Assembly: GCA_947630215.1 (NCBI GenBank)
Contig: CANRGX010000009.1
Location: forward strand, 1 to 64,000
Direction of reading: 5' to 3'
Length of the DNA stretch: 64,000 nt
Source of the DNA: an uncultured Eisenbergiella sp.
GTDB lineage: Bacteria > Bacillota > Clostridia > Lachnospirales > Lachnospiraceae
Positions 44,887 to 54,700 of this stretch are shown piece by piece. Positions within the stretch are counted from its first letter, which is position 1, and every line of letters begins with the position of its first letter. The notes under the pieces are model-generated. The model made no database searches. It was not told the DNA's origin and saw only the letters and a program-made list of their open reading frames with translations. The translations under genes were made by a program, and so were the position numbers.

Positions 44887-45258
44887 ATGGAAAAAGCGCC
44901 GGCAGAAATATCCGCCGGGGAACTGGGCGGCAGGATCCGGAAGGCACTGCAAACATCCAAAAGGGCCGGATTCGTGGACAGAAAAGACGTGGAAGATTTT
45001 CAGTTCTGGAAAAGAACGGACATCAAAGGCATCAACGGCTTTACATCCTTTTGCAAAAGATTTCAGTGCGTAAGTTTCTTTCAGAATGGAAAGACTCTGC
45101 AAATAACAGCAATGGTGCGGGATTCCCATGGCGCTTACACAGAACCCAAAGAGGAACATCAGCGCATAAAACTGCCCGTCTCCGCCGCTTCCAGGGAGGC
45201 ACTCGGGCAGGCGGTACTGAAATTGCTGCACTCCGAAAGCATTCCGGTCGAAGGCTAA
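44887..45258 (+). CDS. Small hypothetical protein, immunity-like
   Basis: 123 residues from ATG 44887; a GTG at 44863 is another candidate, and neither has a good ribosome binding site. Sequence features: GGRIRKALQTSKRAGFVDRKDVEDF, then a beta-rich half (FQCVSFFQNGKTLQITAMV). The size and alpha/beta pattern are like small CdiI-type immunity proteins, but I do not recognise a specific family. It lies between the ankyrin gene and the 194-residue gene in one plus-strand unit. Confidence 0.5.
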   Translation: MEKAPAEISAGELGGRIRKALQTSKRAGFVDRKDVEDFQFWKRTDIKGINGFTSFCKRFQCVSFFQNGKTLQITAMVRDSHGAYTEPKEEHQRIKLPVSAASREALGQAVLKLLHSESIPVEG

Positions 45259-45287
45259 AAACCCTGCAGCGGAAAGGTGGAAGAGAC

Positions 45288-45872
45288 ATGACGCGGGAAG
45301 AACAGAAAAAATATAAGGAAATGAGCCGTTATCTGGAAGCCAGGGCAAAAGAAACCTTTCCAAAGTATCTTCTGAAAAAGAAGGATTTTGTGTTTTACCT
45401 GGTCAAAAATTCCATGTTTTATTCCACAATGCTATCGATGCATCAGGATTGTCTGCAAGCCTGTTTTTGTGCCAAGCCCTTCTGGCTGGACGATATCCTG
45501 TGGGACATTCTGGAAATGGGAAACAACAGGGCGGCGCCTGTCAGCCTGCGTGGAATCGGTGCGTTTACGATTCAGTCCCAGATACGCGAACACAGCTATT
45601 CTGTAAAAGCCCCCGCGCAAATAGACGAAATCGTTGACCGTACTTTTAAAGAAGTAGTCGAACTTTCGGGAAATTACCGGGAAGCAGATTTTCTGGCGGA
45701 ATATGGAAACATCCGCTATCAGCAGGACGTGATAGAAGTGATCGTGTCGATTCATAACGGGGAATATGAAAAGGCACTCGCTCTGTGCCGCAAAAAGCAG
45801 ATCGGGTATTTTGGCGACGTGGACAAGGGGTTTTCGGAACTAGCCAGCGAATATATTCAAAAAAGGAGATAG
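45288..45872 (+). CDS. Hypothetical helical protein
   Basis: 194 residues, start ATG 45288 behind AGGTGGAAG; a much longer frame upstream is only a shadow of the preceding gene. Highly helical and aromatic (YLLKKKDFVFYLVKNSMFYSTMLSMHQ, KPFWLDDILWDILEMGN). No family recognised. It is the third plus-strand gene of the group and ends 25 bases from the convergent next gene. The group may form a small accessory or immunity cassette. Confidence 0.6.
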   Translation: MTREEQKKYKEMSRYLEARAKETFPKYLLKKKDFVFYLVKNSMFYSTMLSMHQDCLQACFCAKPFWLDDILWDILEMGNNRAAPVSLRGIGAFTIQSQIREHSYSVKAPAQIDEIVDRTFKEVVELSGNYREADFLAEYGNIRYQQDVIEVIVSIHNGEYEKALALCRKKQIGYFGDVDKGFSELASEYIQKRR

Positions 45873-45897
45873 GGGGGGGATGCTGGTATCCGGCGTT

Positions 45898-47064
45898 TCA
45901 ACCCTCCACGCCGTCATCATTCTCGTATTTCCTGAGTATATGCTTCGTCTTATCCACAGGGAAGGGAGCTTCCTCTTCCGGATGATATTCTATAGATTCG
46001 ATTAGGACGACGGCCTCATGATTGTCCGATCCGGCAGGAACAACCACCCAATCTCCCTCGCAATAGTCATCGCTGTCCGCGAGATAACAGTATGTACGTC
46101 CACCTCCCTCAAACACTACATTACAGAAAATGTAATCTGTCTGCCTTCGCTTTGCTTTGCCGTAAACCCGTTCATCAAAAAGATCGCCCACCCTATAAAA
46201 AGCCATGAACCCATAAACAGTATCAATGAAATCCGGCCAGTCTGTCGGAAGCCCTTTCTTATCGAAAGTACCGGTTATCTCCCGAATCGCTCCGTGTTTG
46301 GTAAACAGCGTAATTGTGTATTCTTTTATCTCCAGCGGATCATCAACCACATCCGGAGGATTCCCTTCAATTTCAGAGAACGCATTTATATCAATATCGT
46401 CGAGAAAAGAAGAAATCCCTTCTTGCACATAATAGACATTCGTTACCTTACAACGCGAACCGATTTCTCTTACATGTTCTAATGTTTCAGATGCGCGATC
46501 CAGGGTGAGAAACTCCTTACAGTCCCAAGTAGCATATTCCCGGGCTGTACCTTTCGGAATCCTGCCGGACTTTATTTTTGTATTCCGATGGTATTGAATT
46601 TCCACTCTGGTGACAAAATCAGGATTCCCATCAAAAACAAATAGATCGTTTCGATTCAGATTTGTACGAATCAAATCTGACAATCCCCCGGATGTCGTCT
46701 GCAAATCATGGCACAGCGATCCCTTCATTTTATAGTTCTTTCCCTCGGTGTTTGTAAGCACCAAATCCCACGAGCCGACATCGGTTACAAAATCTAAGTC
46801 ATATTCATTTCCAAAATAGTCAGTGACCGCCCCCATTATCTTTTTAACAGCCTCCGACGAAATGCTGAAGGTCAACTTTTCAATAAGCTCACGGTAGCTT
46901 CCCGGATCTCCAAATCGATAACGTGAGAACCATACGCGGCCATCCGCTGTTATTGTCAGATGTTGCTCAATCTCGTCCTCCGGCTCCGGACAAGGTCCAT
47001 AGCAGATATTATTTGAGATCAATTGAATTTTCCGAAGGGTTCCCTCAAAAGTAAATGCACTCAC
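45898..47064 (-). CDS. Hypothetical protein with conserved C-terminal beta domain
   Basis: 388 residues from GTG 47064, chosen because GAGGAG lies six bases upstream; the frame extends to a TTG at 47091. The N-terminal two thirds are beta-rich and unrecognised (GRVWFSRYRFGDPGSYRELI, VTDVGSWDLVLTNTEGK). The last 80 residues (YCYLADSDDYCEGDWVVVPAGSDNHEAVVLI, PFPVDKTKHILRKY) look like a small domain often seen at the ends of firmicute hypothetical proteins. From here rightward the DNA is more AT-rich. Function unknown. Confidence 0.65.
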   Translation of the reverse strand: MSAFTFEGTLRKIQLISNNICYGPCPEPEDEIEQHLTITADGRVWFSRYRFGDPGSYRELIEKLTFSISSEAVKKIMGAVTDYFGNEYDLDFVTDVGSWDLVLTNTEGKNYKMKGSLCHDLQTTSGGLSDLIRTNLNRNDLFVFDGNPDFVTRVEIQYHRNTKIKSGRIPKGTAREYATWDCKEFLTLDRASETLEHVREIGSRCKVTNVYYVQEGISSFLDDIDINAFSEIEGNPPDVVDDPLEIKEYTITLFTKHGAIREITGTFDKKGLPTDWPDFIDTVYGFMAFYRVGDLFDERVYGKAKRRQTDYIFCNVVFEGGGRTYCYLADSDDYCEGDWVVVPAGSDNHEAVVLIESIEYHPEEEAPFPVDKTKHILRKYENDDGVEG

Positions 47065-47118
47065 CTCTGTCTCCTCTATAGTCAATGCCAATCTATTGAA
47101 CGCGGCGATAAACCAAGA

Positions 47119-47382
47119 TCAATGCTCCTCATACAGCACTTTGTTTTTTATAGATTCCGTTGTCTCAACTCTCTTGATGTCGGAATCGATACTTACCTTT
47201 TTCATGTCCGGATACCGGCCCCATGATTCCGCGCTTCGCCATTTCGCGTACATCCGACCTTCCAAATGCATCCCGGGTGTCTGAATCCTCTCGTAATTTT
47301 TGAATATGAAAGCTATCCTAGCTGTAAATTCGTCTTCAATGTTCGCTTTTTCAATTGGTGAATACCACGCAATCCAAGCAAA
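47119..47382 (-). pseudogene. C-terminal gene remnant upstream of the 388-residue gene
   Basis: An 87-codon open frame preceded by a stop and lacking any start codon with a ribosome binding site. The translation (FAWIAWYSPIEKANIEDEF, MHLEGRMYAKWRSAESWGRY, KKVSIDSDIKRVETTES) is clearly protein-like, so this is a truncated gene. It occupies most of the 424-base gap between the 388-residue gene and the MutT-like gene. Confidence 0.55.
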
Positions 47383-47488
47383 TTATTGTTAATATCGACT
47401 GAGGGTTTCATCCCAACAAAGTTGATCGCAAACCGCTCCTATCATTAAAACTGTAACTTGCCGATTGCAGACTTCCTCCCACGACACT

Positions 47489-47890
47489 TTATTGCATTTG
47501 TTCTTTTATTTTTTCAACCAGCGTCATATCTGCCGGTAACCACTGAACATCATACAGCATATCCTTAGTCAGCCATTTTGCAGCTTCGGCTTCCAGGAGT
47601 TTTAACTCGCCATCTATCGTCTTGCACCAGAAACATGCCATTGATAAATGAAATGTAGGATAGTCATATTCAATCGTGTCGATTAAATCTCCTACATAAA
47701 CGGTTGCTTCCAGTTCTTCTTTTATTTCTCTTACAAGAGCCTGCTGCGGAGTTTCCCCTGCCTCGATCTTTCCGCCAGGGAACTCCCACTGGCCCTTAAA
47801 CTCTCCATATCCTCTGGCTGTAGCAAATATCTGCTTCTTTTCCTGGAGAGAATCACAGATCACAGCAGCAACAACTTTTACAGTTTTCAT
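47489..47890 (-). CDS. MutT-like NUDIX hydrolase
   Basis: 133 residues. The NUDIX box begins at Gly40 (GGKIEAGETPQQALVREIKEELEA) with the metal-binding REIKEE core; the usual late Gly is Glu. The close resemblance to MutT/8-oxo-dGTP diphosphatases (WEFPGGKIEAGE, ATARGYGEFKGQW) suggests removal of oxidised nucleotides. The start is ATG 47890 behind GAGG, seven bases after the stop of a broken gene, so it once belonged to a longer operon. It may be a cargo gene of the island. Confidence 0.85.
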   Translation of the reverse strand: MKTVKVVAAVICDSLQEKKQIFATARGYGEFKGQWEFPGGKIEAGETPQQALVREIKEELEATVYVGDLIDTIEYDYPTFHLSMACFWCKTIDGELKLLEAEAAKWLTKDMLYDVQWLPADMTLVEKIKEQMQ

Positions 47891-47897
47891 CAACGCC

Positions 47898-48160
47898 TCA
47901 CTTAACCAGAAGGGATTTTATGAAATCAACAGTAATACCAGTCTCATCAAACTCACCTGTAATATCCATCCGTCCATCTTTATAGTAACCATATCCGGGT
48001 TAGTATTATCTGGGAACTTAGGAAGGCGACTTGTAATCATTTCCATTTCAGGAGCATAGTTATCGGTTAGGGCTACGAATTGTCCTGGTTCTTCAACGGT
48101 CTTATTTGTTATCAGAGTGCCGGAAGCATCAGAACATATCGTTCCTTTGCTTCGTTCGTC
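47898..48160 (-). pseudogene. Frameshifted gene fragment before the MutT-like gene
   Basis: One frame reads SGTLITNKTVEEPGQFVAL and TDNYAPEMEMITSRLPKF, then near 47972 the sense continues in another frame as RMDITGEFDETGITVDF and ends at TGA 47898. A single-base shift joins both into one chain. No start is seen. Probably an inactivated gene of unknown family that was cotranscribed with the MutT-like gene. Confidence 0.55.
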
Positions 48161-48297
48161 TCAACTCATTCGTTAGCGGAAACATATCCACCATTTTCGG
48201 GAATCCGCATGAAATGGGACTTTTTCGAGAGGCACAGTTTCCATCGTCTCAACCCATACTGCTTCCGCGAGTACATGGGATTTCAGATTCTCAACCC
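48156..48297. repeat. Short repeated words of the degraded zone
   Basis: On the minus strand GTTGAGACGA occurs at 48156-48165 and 48244-48253; related words are GGGTTGAGA at 48289-48297, GTTGAGGCGA at 49063-49072 and GTTGAGACAA at 47160-47169. GATTTCAGA occurs next to two of them, once inverted. This suggests duplicated and decayed copies of one sequence. Confidence 0.35.
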
Positions 48298-48309
48298 TGC
48301 GCAGTAGAG

Positions 48310-48564
48310 TCACCTCAAAATATCCTTTAGCACATCTTCAGCATTCTGAATCATAGCCAGTTGCTCTTTATTACAGAACAGTTTGCATTTTCGGAAGTTC
48401 TGTAATATTTTGCATATTTATCCGCTTCCTCTCCAGGCTCAAATATAACTATATCCTTTTCTCTATAATTATCCAAAAGAACATAAATTCCCGATGATTG
48501 TGTCGGCTTTTCGATTATCGTCTATGTTTCCCGTAACCTCAAACTGATACGTGCCAATTCTCAT
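48310..48564 (-). pseudogene. Twice-frameshifted small gene
   Basis: It begins with a good ribosome binding site (GAGAGGCAAGT) and ATG 48564, reads MRIGTYQFEVTGNIDDNRKAD, shifts frame to SGIYVLLDNYREKDIVIFE and EEADKYAKYYRTSENA, shifts again to QLAMIQNAEDVLKDILR and stops at 48310. The intact form would be about 84 residues. Family not recognised. The two shifts within 250 bases show that the gene is dead, or that recoding would be required. Confidence 0.6.
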
Positions 48565-48592
48565 ACTTGCCTCTCAATTTTATTTTTCTATG

Positions 48593-48805
48593 CTATCTGA
48601 CATTGGGTATCTTCGCGGACAAATGGCCTGTTAGCCCATAATACGTCAACAACTCCCTAGTCCCCGCCTCTTTTCCTTGCAGAAAATTAGGCTGTCTGGT
48701 GTTCTCTGACTTAGGCTTGCTATAATTTTCATGCTCGATAATCCCGCATTTCCTCCTAACCTGTGCAATATACAGATTACTTCTTTCCGAATTACTCCCC
48801 ATCAT
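48593..48805 (-). pseudogene. Short open frame, probably a domain fragment
   Basis: 70 codons starting with two ATGs but with no usable ribosome binding site. SNLYIAQVRRKCGIIEHENYSKPKSENTRQP looks like the conserved end of a longer clostridial protein that I cannot name with certainty; the remaining tail is unlike it. Likely a remnant. The rest of 48806-49074 holds only repeat-like sequence and a poor 68-codon frame. Confidence 0.4.
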
Positions 48806-49074
48806 CCGCCTTGCACCGCGTCAAGCAGCACACCGTCTCCACATGGCTCGATTGCTCCAGATTGATGTCAAGTATGTAGCCAAATTCGCGTTCGTTCGCG
48901 GGAATTTATCAAAGAGTGTTTTTGCCGTAAAACACACCGATTTTTACCCCTGTACGTTCTCGGAAACAGGTCAAAGACCTTGCTCCTACCTATAATATGC
49001 AAATCCGCAGATTTGCCGACCTCTTCAAGACTTCGCTCTGAGGGAACAAGTCTGAAATCCCATCGCCTCAACAT

Positions 49075-49620
49075 TTATAACGGGATAGTTCCGAGCAATG
49101 CTAATATTCCAGAACCTATAAGAGAACCGCCAGCACCTATCACCAGATCCTTTAACACCTTTAGTGATTTTTTTATTAGGCCTTCATCTTCTTTCTTATC
49201 CAAAGCATCAATTGTGTTCTGGATAATACTTTTTACATTTTCTGTGTTGTCTCCAAATGTCTGTTGAAACTGAGAAAATTCAAAGTATGTACTTATTTCC
49301 TTTAACACCTCTGACGCTTTTTCATAATTAAAGGTCTGTTCGTTGTCCATTTTTTGCTGGGCTCCAGCTGAATTCTGCTGAATCTGAATTCCATTTGCAT
49401 TATCCCCAATAACAATAGTAGCACCCTTTTCACCAGCTTCTTTTAAAGCAGCAACAAGCTCATTGTGCCGCCTGAGTTCTTCTGCTTCCTTCGCTTCTCT
49501 GGCTTTCTGAACAGCTCTTAATGATTCTTCTTGACTTCTTTGAATACTACTAATCATATCGTTTGTGTAATCAAAACTTGGCTGAGGTAACTTTATTTTG
49601 CTAAAATCTATATCTGACAT
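49075..49620 (-). CDS. Coiled-coil protein with hydrophobic tail, end of defence operon
   Basis: 181 residues from ATG 49620 (GGGAG eight bases upstream). A charged coiled coil spans about 25-65 (EESLRAVQKAREAKEAEELRRHNELV), then GATIVIGDNANGIQIQQNSAG, a polar segment seen in many conflict-system proteins. A second helical part follows, and the C-terminal LVIGAGGSLIGSGILALLGTI can enter a membrane. It starts 24 bases after the DUF262 gene and is the last gene of the array. A membrane-acting effector or accessory factor is possible, but this is inference. Confidence 0.7.
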   Translation of the reverse strand: MSDIDFSKIKLPQPSFDYTNDMISSIQRSQEESLRAVQKAREAKEAEELRRHNELVAALKEAGEKGATIVIGDNANGIQIQQNSAGAQQKMDNEQTFNYEKASEVLKEISTYFEFSQFQQTFGDNTENVKSIIQNTIDALDKKEDEGLIKKSLKVLKDLVIGAGGSLIGSGILALLGTIPL

Positions 49621-49644
49621 ATTCTCATCTCCCAAACCGGTAGT

Positions 49645-51714
49645 TTATTCATCTGCCTGTTTTTTATATGACTGCTCGATCAACTCCATAACATCGTCGA
49701 TCTCTGACGTATGTTCAAAGAACACCTCAATATCACCATTGCCCCATCTGCCAAGACCGGTGATGTCTTTGCACAGTCCCTTTGGATCGTGAATCTCTGA
49801 AAACTTCATATTCAAAGAAATTCGAAGGCGCTGTTTCTGAACAACGATATCAACGAAATTGGTATCCAACTTGTAGGCGATATACAGCTTCTTAAACTCA
49901 CGCTTCACATCCGGTGACAGATTACAAATTCGTCTGTCGAGCATATCAAAAAGCGTCCGTGTAAATGCATTGATATCGTAAGAGTCAATCGTGTATTTCT
50001 GGGCAGGCTTTTCCTCTACCTGATATGGCGCAAGTTCAGCAGCAGTAATCTCAGGATAAGTCCAGATCTGTTCTGCCTTTTCAGCCAGCAACCTTGCACG
50101 TTCTTTTATGTGCTGTTCATTCCACTCTGTCAGCTTTACCAGATAGGCATTAAGACGCAGAGCGCTTTCTTTGAATCCACCCTCCATATCCATTTTTACC
50201 ATAAATGGATTATCGCTCATTTCCGAGTTATAAGCTGTTAGTGTCAGGTTTCCTATTGTATGCAGGTAGGTCTTCTGAACCTCTTTCCAATTTGCGCCAA
50301 GCATAGTCTTCCACTCGTCACGTGGATTGCTGTTCTGTGGCATAATGTGTTCAATCGTATAATTCTCGATAATGATTGGAGCTTTATTCCCGAAGTTTTC
50401 AAGGTGGCTGAGAATGAAGTTTCTGGAACGCATATTGTAAATGTCACGGGACACAAATGCCTTCTCAAATTTCTCATCATCCGGGAACTCTTTATAGTCA
50501 TCGCGCAGCACGAAGAAGGCCTTAATAGAATTCATATAATCATCGGCCTTGATTTCATTACGCAGCGTCGCAAATGTCTTATTAAGCGAATTCGTCGGAA
50601 TGTCGCAGATGCTTCTACGAAATACATAGCTGATGCACATTTTGATAATCTCAATAAGATCATCTTCCGTGATAACACCCTCTGTACAATCGTTATGCAC
50701 TTTGAGCAAGAACGGGAATGCTACTTCCATGCGAAGATCGCCAATATCTGAGTACAAAGATTTTAAGACAGCCTTATCACTCCTGCGGAATACCATGTTT
50801 GTATAGTAGGTGGCATAGGTCAGCAGATCAGCACAAAGTTCCCGAATTGTGCTAAATTCGCAATTCAAATGATACGCTTTGAATCCCTCATAAACCCGGT
50901 CGATCTTCGGGATGCGCGTAGTCTTCATCGTCAGATAATCACGGAAAAATCTATCCATGACAGAGTCCTGCTTCTCATAATCAAAGAGCAGCTCCATTGG
51001 CCTCCACATGTGCTCATATACATATCGCTGTTCTGACGGTTTAAGTCCCATAAGCACATAGTTTCGGATCAAATCAGACTCAGACAGCTCTTTACCTGTG
51101 GAGTTCAAGCTCTCAAAAATTGCCTGTGCATCATCCACATTTCGGTCAAGAGTAATATTAACAATCTGAAGCTTACCGACAGCCTCATAGACATCTTTCG
51201 GCTGTAATTCCATATCAGCTATTTTACCGGCAAAAAAGTTATAGTTCGACAGGATGCGTGACAGACCGGGATCACTGATCGGTTTCTTCTCAACGAGGCT
51301 AATCAGCAGGTCGCGGTCAGTTTCTGTAAGAAGCAGTTTGTACCTCTCGTCACCATCCTCATATTCGTTCTTCAGAAGCATATTATCGATGCGACGAGCA
51401 TTAATGGTGCCATCCTCCGGATGATCTTCCGCATAGTCGCGGAGGGCAATCAGCAGCAAGCTCAACGTGGTTAAACGCTGCTGCCCGTCAATTATCATAT
51501 ATTTCTGAACACCAGTCGGCATTGCCTGCTCCGCAATATTTACGATAGAGCCAACAAAGTGACCGACCTTATCCTTTTTCTGCATATCAACGATATCATT
51601 CCAAAGGCGACTGCATTGTTCCGTCTCCCAACTGTAGTATCTCTGATATACAGGAATGAGAAACTGCTTATTTCCATTTAAGATGGCGTAGATATTACCT
51701 TTTGTCGCGTCCAT
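49645..51714 (-). CDS. GmrSD-like DUF262/DUF1524/DUF5655 protein
   Basis: 689 residues. DUF262: IPVYQRYYSWE at 20-30 and DGQQR at 76-80, the nucleotide-binding motif of GmrS-type modules. DUF1524: His-Me/HNH nuclease with EHIMPQ (His456), TIGNLTLT and N-x-EMS (His485, Asn489, Asn496). About 575-689 is a DUF5655-like domain. GmrSD relatives are type IV restriction enzymes that cut modified phage DNA, with SspE as a relative acting in phosphorothioate defence. It starts four bases after hsdR and shares its ribosome binding site region, so it works alongside the type I system. Confidence 0.9.
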   Translation of the reverse strand: MDATKGNIYAILNGNKQFLIPVYQRYYSWETEQCSRLWNDIVDMQKKDKVGHFVGSIVNIAEQAMPTGVQKYMIIDGQQRLTTLSLLLIALRDYAEDHPEDGTINARRIDNMLLKNEYEDGDERYKLLLTETDRDLLISLVEKKPISDPGLSRILSNYNFFAGKIADMELQPKDVYEAVGKLQIVNITLDRNVDDAQAIFESLNSTGKELSESDLIRNYVLMGLKPSEQRYVYEHMWRPMELLFDYEKQDSVMDRFFRDYLTMKTTRIPKIDRVYEGFKAYHLNCEFSTIRELCADLLTYATYYTNMVFRRSDKAVLKSLYSDIGDLRMEVAFPFLLKVHNDCTEGVITEDDLIEIIKMCISYVFRRSICDIPTNSLNKTFATLRNEIKADDYMNSIKAFFVLRDDYKEFPDDEKFEKAFVSRDIYNMRSRNFILSHLENFGNKAPIIIENYTIEHIMPQNSNPRDEWKTMLGANWKEVQKTYLHTIGNLTLTAYNSEMSDNPFMVKMDMEGGFKESALRLNAYLVKLTEWNEQHIKERARLLAEKAEQIWTYPEITAAELAPYQVEEKPAQKYTIDSYDINAFTRTLFDMLDRRICNLSPDVKREFKKLYIAYKLDTNFVDIVVQKQRLRISLNMKFSEIHDPKGLCKDITGLGRWGNGDIEVFFEHTSEIDDVMELIEQSYKKQADE

Positions 51715-51718
51715 TAGG

Positions 51719-54700
51719 TTAGTCCTCCTTCTTTGTTCCGTATGGCGCAGGTTCTTCCGCTACCATCTGTAAATCCTGTGCTTTTTTACTGAAAGCCTCA
51801 GCATAGTTAACTACCCGATGCTCCATATCGTTATTGTCTGTCCATAGCTCACACTGAAGCATTACTGTAGCAACCGCATCATCCATGCCCTCCGGCGGAT
51901 ATTTATGTTTCTTAAGAAGTCTCTTAATCATCATGCGCATCTTGGCACGCGCTGAATCACGCTTTTGCCAATCGATGGATCGATTCTTTCGGAGTGCCTC
52001 TGTAAGCTCTTTTGTTATAGCAATCAGCTCATCATTTTCATAGAAGTCCTTAATCGCCTGTGGCTTGGTAAGAGCATCATAGAACGCCAGCTCATCTTCA
52101 GAGAGACCAAGCTCATCTCCTGCATCGTGAGCCTCTCGGATTTGCTGTGCCATTTTCAGAAGTTCTTCGATGACTTCCTCATTGGTAAGCATTCCATTCA
52201 GATACCGGTTCATGACGCCCTGAATTATTTCACTGAACTTTTCGGATTTGACTACATTTGTTCGTCTGTAGATCTGTATCTGCTCAGCGATCAGCTTTTT
52301 CAAAAGTTCAACAGCAAGGTTTTTCTCCTTCATCTTTGAGATTTCCTTAAGGAATTTAGGATCAAACAAGGAGAACTCCTCTTTAACATCAGAGAACAAA
52401 TTGATAACACCATCGCTCTTGATGCTTGATTTCAGAAGCTCATTGATACGAGCGTTCATTTCCGGCAGAGATATCTTCTTACCCTCGCCCTGATTCATCA
52501 AGCGCATAACAAGCACGCGGACAGATTCAAAAAATGCCGCCTCGACACGTAGGTCACGCTCTACAAGAGATGAGCATAGAGATAAAGCCTGACGCAACAA
52601 CAGTGCCTCTTTGATGAAGTCTTCGCGTTCTCTTTCCTTGTCAGTGCCTACAATGAAGTTAACCGCACCGGTGATAGCCTTCGAGCGTTCAAGATCGGTG
52701 CCGTTCGTAAACTTGGAATAGTCATATCCGTGGAATAGATCACGGCAAATGGAAAGCTTCTCAAGAAACTTCGGATACGCAACTTTGGCGATATCAGTAT
52801 CACCATAGTTCTTTTTATCGCGTGCTGTGTAGTCATTCATGGCCTGCTTCAATGCTGACGCAATACCAACGTAGTCAACGATCAAGCCACCTTCTTTATC
52901 CTGAAAAACACGATTAACGCGGGCAATGGCCTGCATCAGGTTATAGCCCTGCATTGGCTTATAGACATACATCGTTGCAAGAGAAGGAACATCAAATCCG
53001 GTCAGCCACATATCAACGACTATAGCGATCTTCATTTCGCTATTATTGTCTTTGAATTCCTTGGCGAGCTCATCCCTGCGGCGCTTATTTCCAATAACAG
53101 CACGCCACTCTTCTGGATCTTTATTGCTCTCGGTCATTACAACCTTAACCTTTTCTTTCCAGCTTGGGCGCAGTTCAAGAATACGGTTATAAATCTTCAT
53201 AGCGATTGCACGGGAATACGCGACAACCATAGCTTTTCCTGTCAGGAGCTCGGCTCGGTAATTTTCATAGTGATCAAGAATATCATTAACCAGTGAATCT
53301 ATGGTAGCGTCATTTCCGAGAACAGCCTCCATCTGACCAAGCTCTTTCTTGCTCTTTTCAACCACTTCAGGATCAGCATTATTTGCCATAATGTCATATT
53401 CCTGATCGATCAGATGAAGCGTAGCCTCATCGAATTTCAGCTTAATAACACGGCTTTCGTAATAGACTGGTCTTGTAGCGCCGTCCTCTACGGCCTGTGT
53501 CATGTCATAAATATCGATATAGTCGCCGAAAACTTCACGGGTATTTCTATCTTTTGCAGCTATAGGTGTTCCGGTAAATCCAATATATGTAGCGTTTGGA
53601 AGGCTGTCACGTATAATACGTGCCGTTCCGACCTTTATCTCGCCGGTCTTGGCATCCACTTTTTCCTTCAATCCATACTGGCTACGATGCGCCTCATCAG
53701 CCATAACGATGATATTACGACGCTCTGAAAGCGGCTCTGATGACTCTTCAAACTTCTGCATCGTAGTAAAAATGATGCCATTTGCCTGCCTGCCGTCCAG
53801 CCAATCCTTCAAACCAATATCATTCTTACCGGATGTCTCTGTCAATTTCCTGCAGGTAGCATGCACCGGTTCCTGACGCAGAAAATCCTTACACTTAGCA
53901 AATTGACCATAGAGCTGATCATCAAGATCATTACGGTCTGTAATTACTACGATAGTTGGGCTATCCAGTGCTTCCTGCAGAAGATGCGCATAAAAAACCA
54001 TAGACAGAGATTTCCCGCTGCCCTGTGTGTGCCAGAATACGCCACCTTTACCATCAGTTACAGTCGCGTTCTTTGTAGATTCGATAGCCTTTCGGACTGC
54101 AAAATACTGGTGATAGCCAGCCAGAATCTTAAACTTCTTCAATCCCTCATTGGAGAAGCAGATGAAGTTTTTGATGATATCCAACAGGCGCTCTTTTTCA
54201 AACATTCCCTCAAAGAATGTATCAAACTGAGCGTATTGTGTATTTTCATAACTACCGTCTTTTGTTTTCCATTCCATGAAGCGATCCTCGCCGGAAGTGA
54301 TGGTTCCGGCCTTGCTGGTCAGATGATCGCTGATGACGCAAATGCAATTATAGATAAACATCAACGGAATTTCCTGCATGTAGTTTCTGATCTGCAGATA
54401 GCCCTCGGAAGCATCTGTTTCCTCACGGGATGGCGACTTCAGTTCAATAAGCACAACCGGCAGACCATTCAGGAACAGAAGTACATCCGGACGCTTATTG
54501 CTGTTTTCAATGAAAGACCATTGGTTTGCTACAACAAAGGAGTTATTATCAGGATTTTTGTAGTCGACAATATATACGAGGCCGGAGCGCTCCTCGCCCT
54601 TAACGAAGTACCGAACTTCGATTCCATGCTGAAGATAATCCATAAAGAGTTCATTCTTCTGGACAAGTTCAGCATTTTCAAAATTCTTCAATTTGAATAG

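Noticed and set aside
44814..45287. N-terminal extension of the 194-residue gene
   Set aside because: The extension is out of phase with the 123-residue gene on the same strand and is Arg/Gly-rich; a good ribosome binding site exists only for ATG 45288.
48868..49074. 68-codon minus-strand frame before the coiled-coil gene end
   Set aside because: It lies in repeat-like DNA, lacks a ribosome binding site and gives an Arg/Ser-rich sequence without protein-like pattern.
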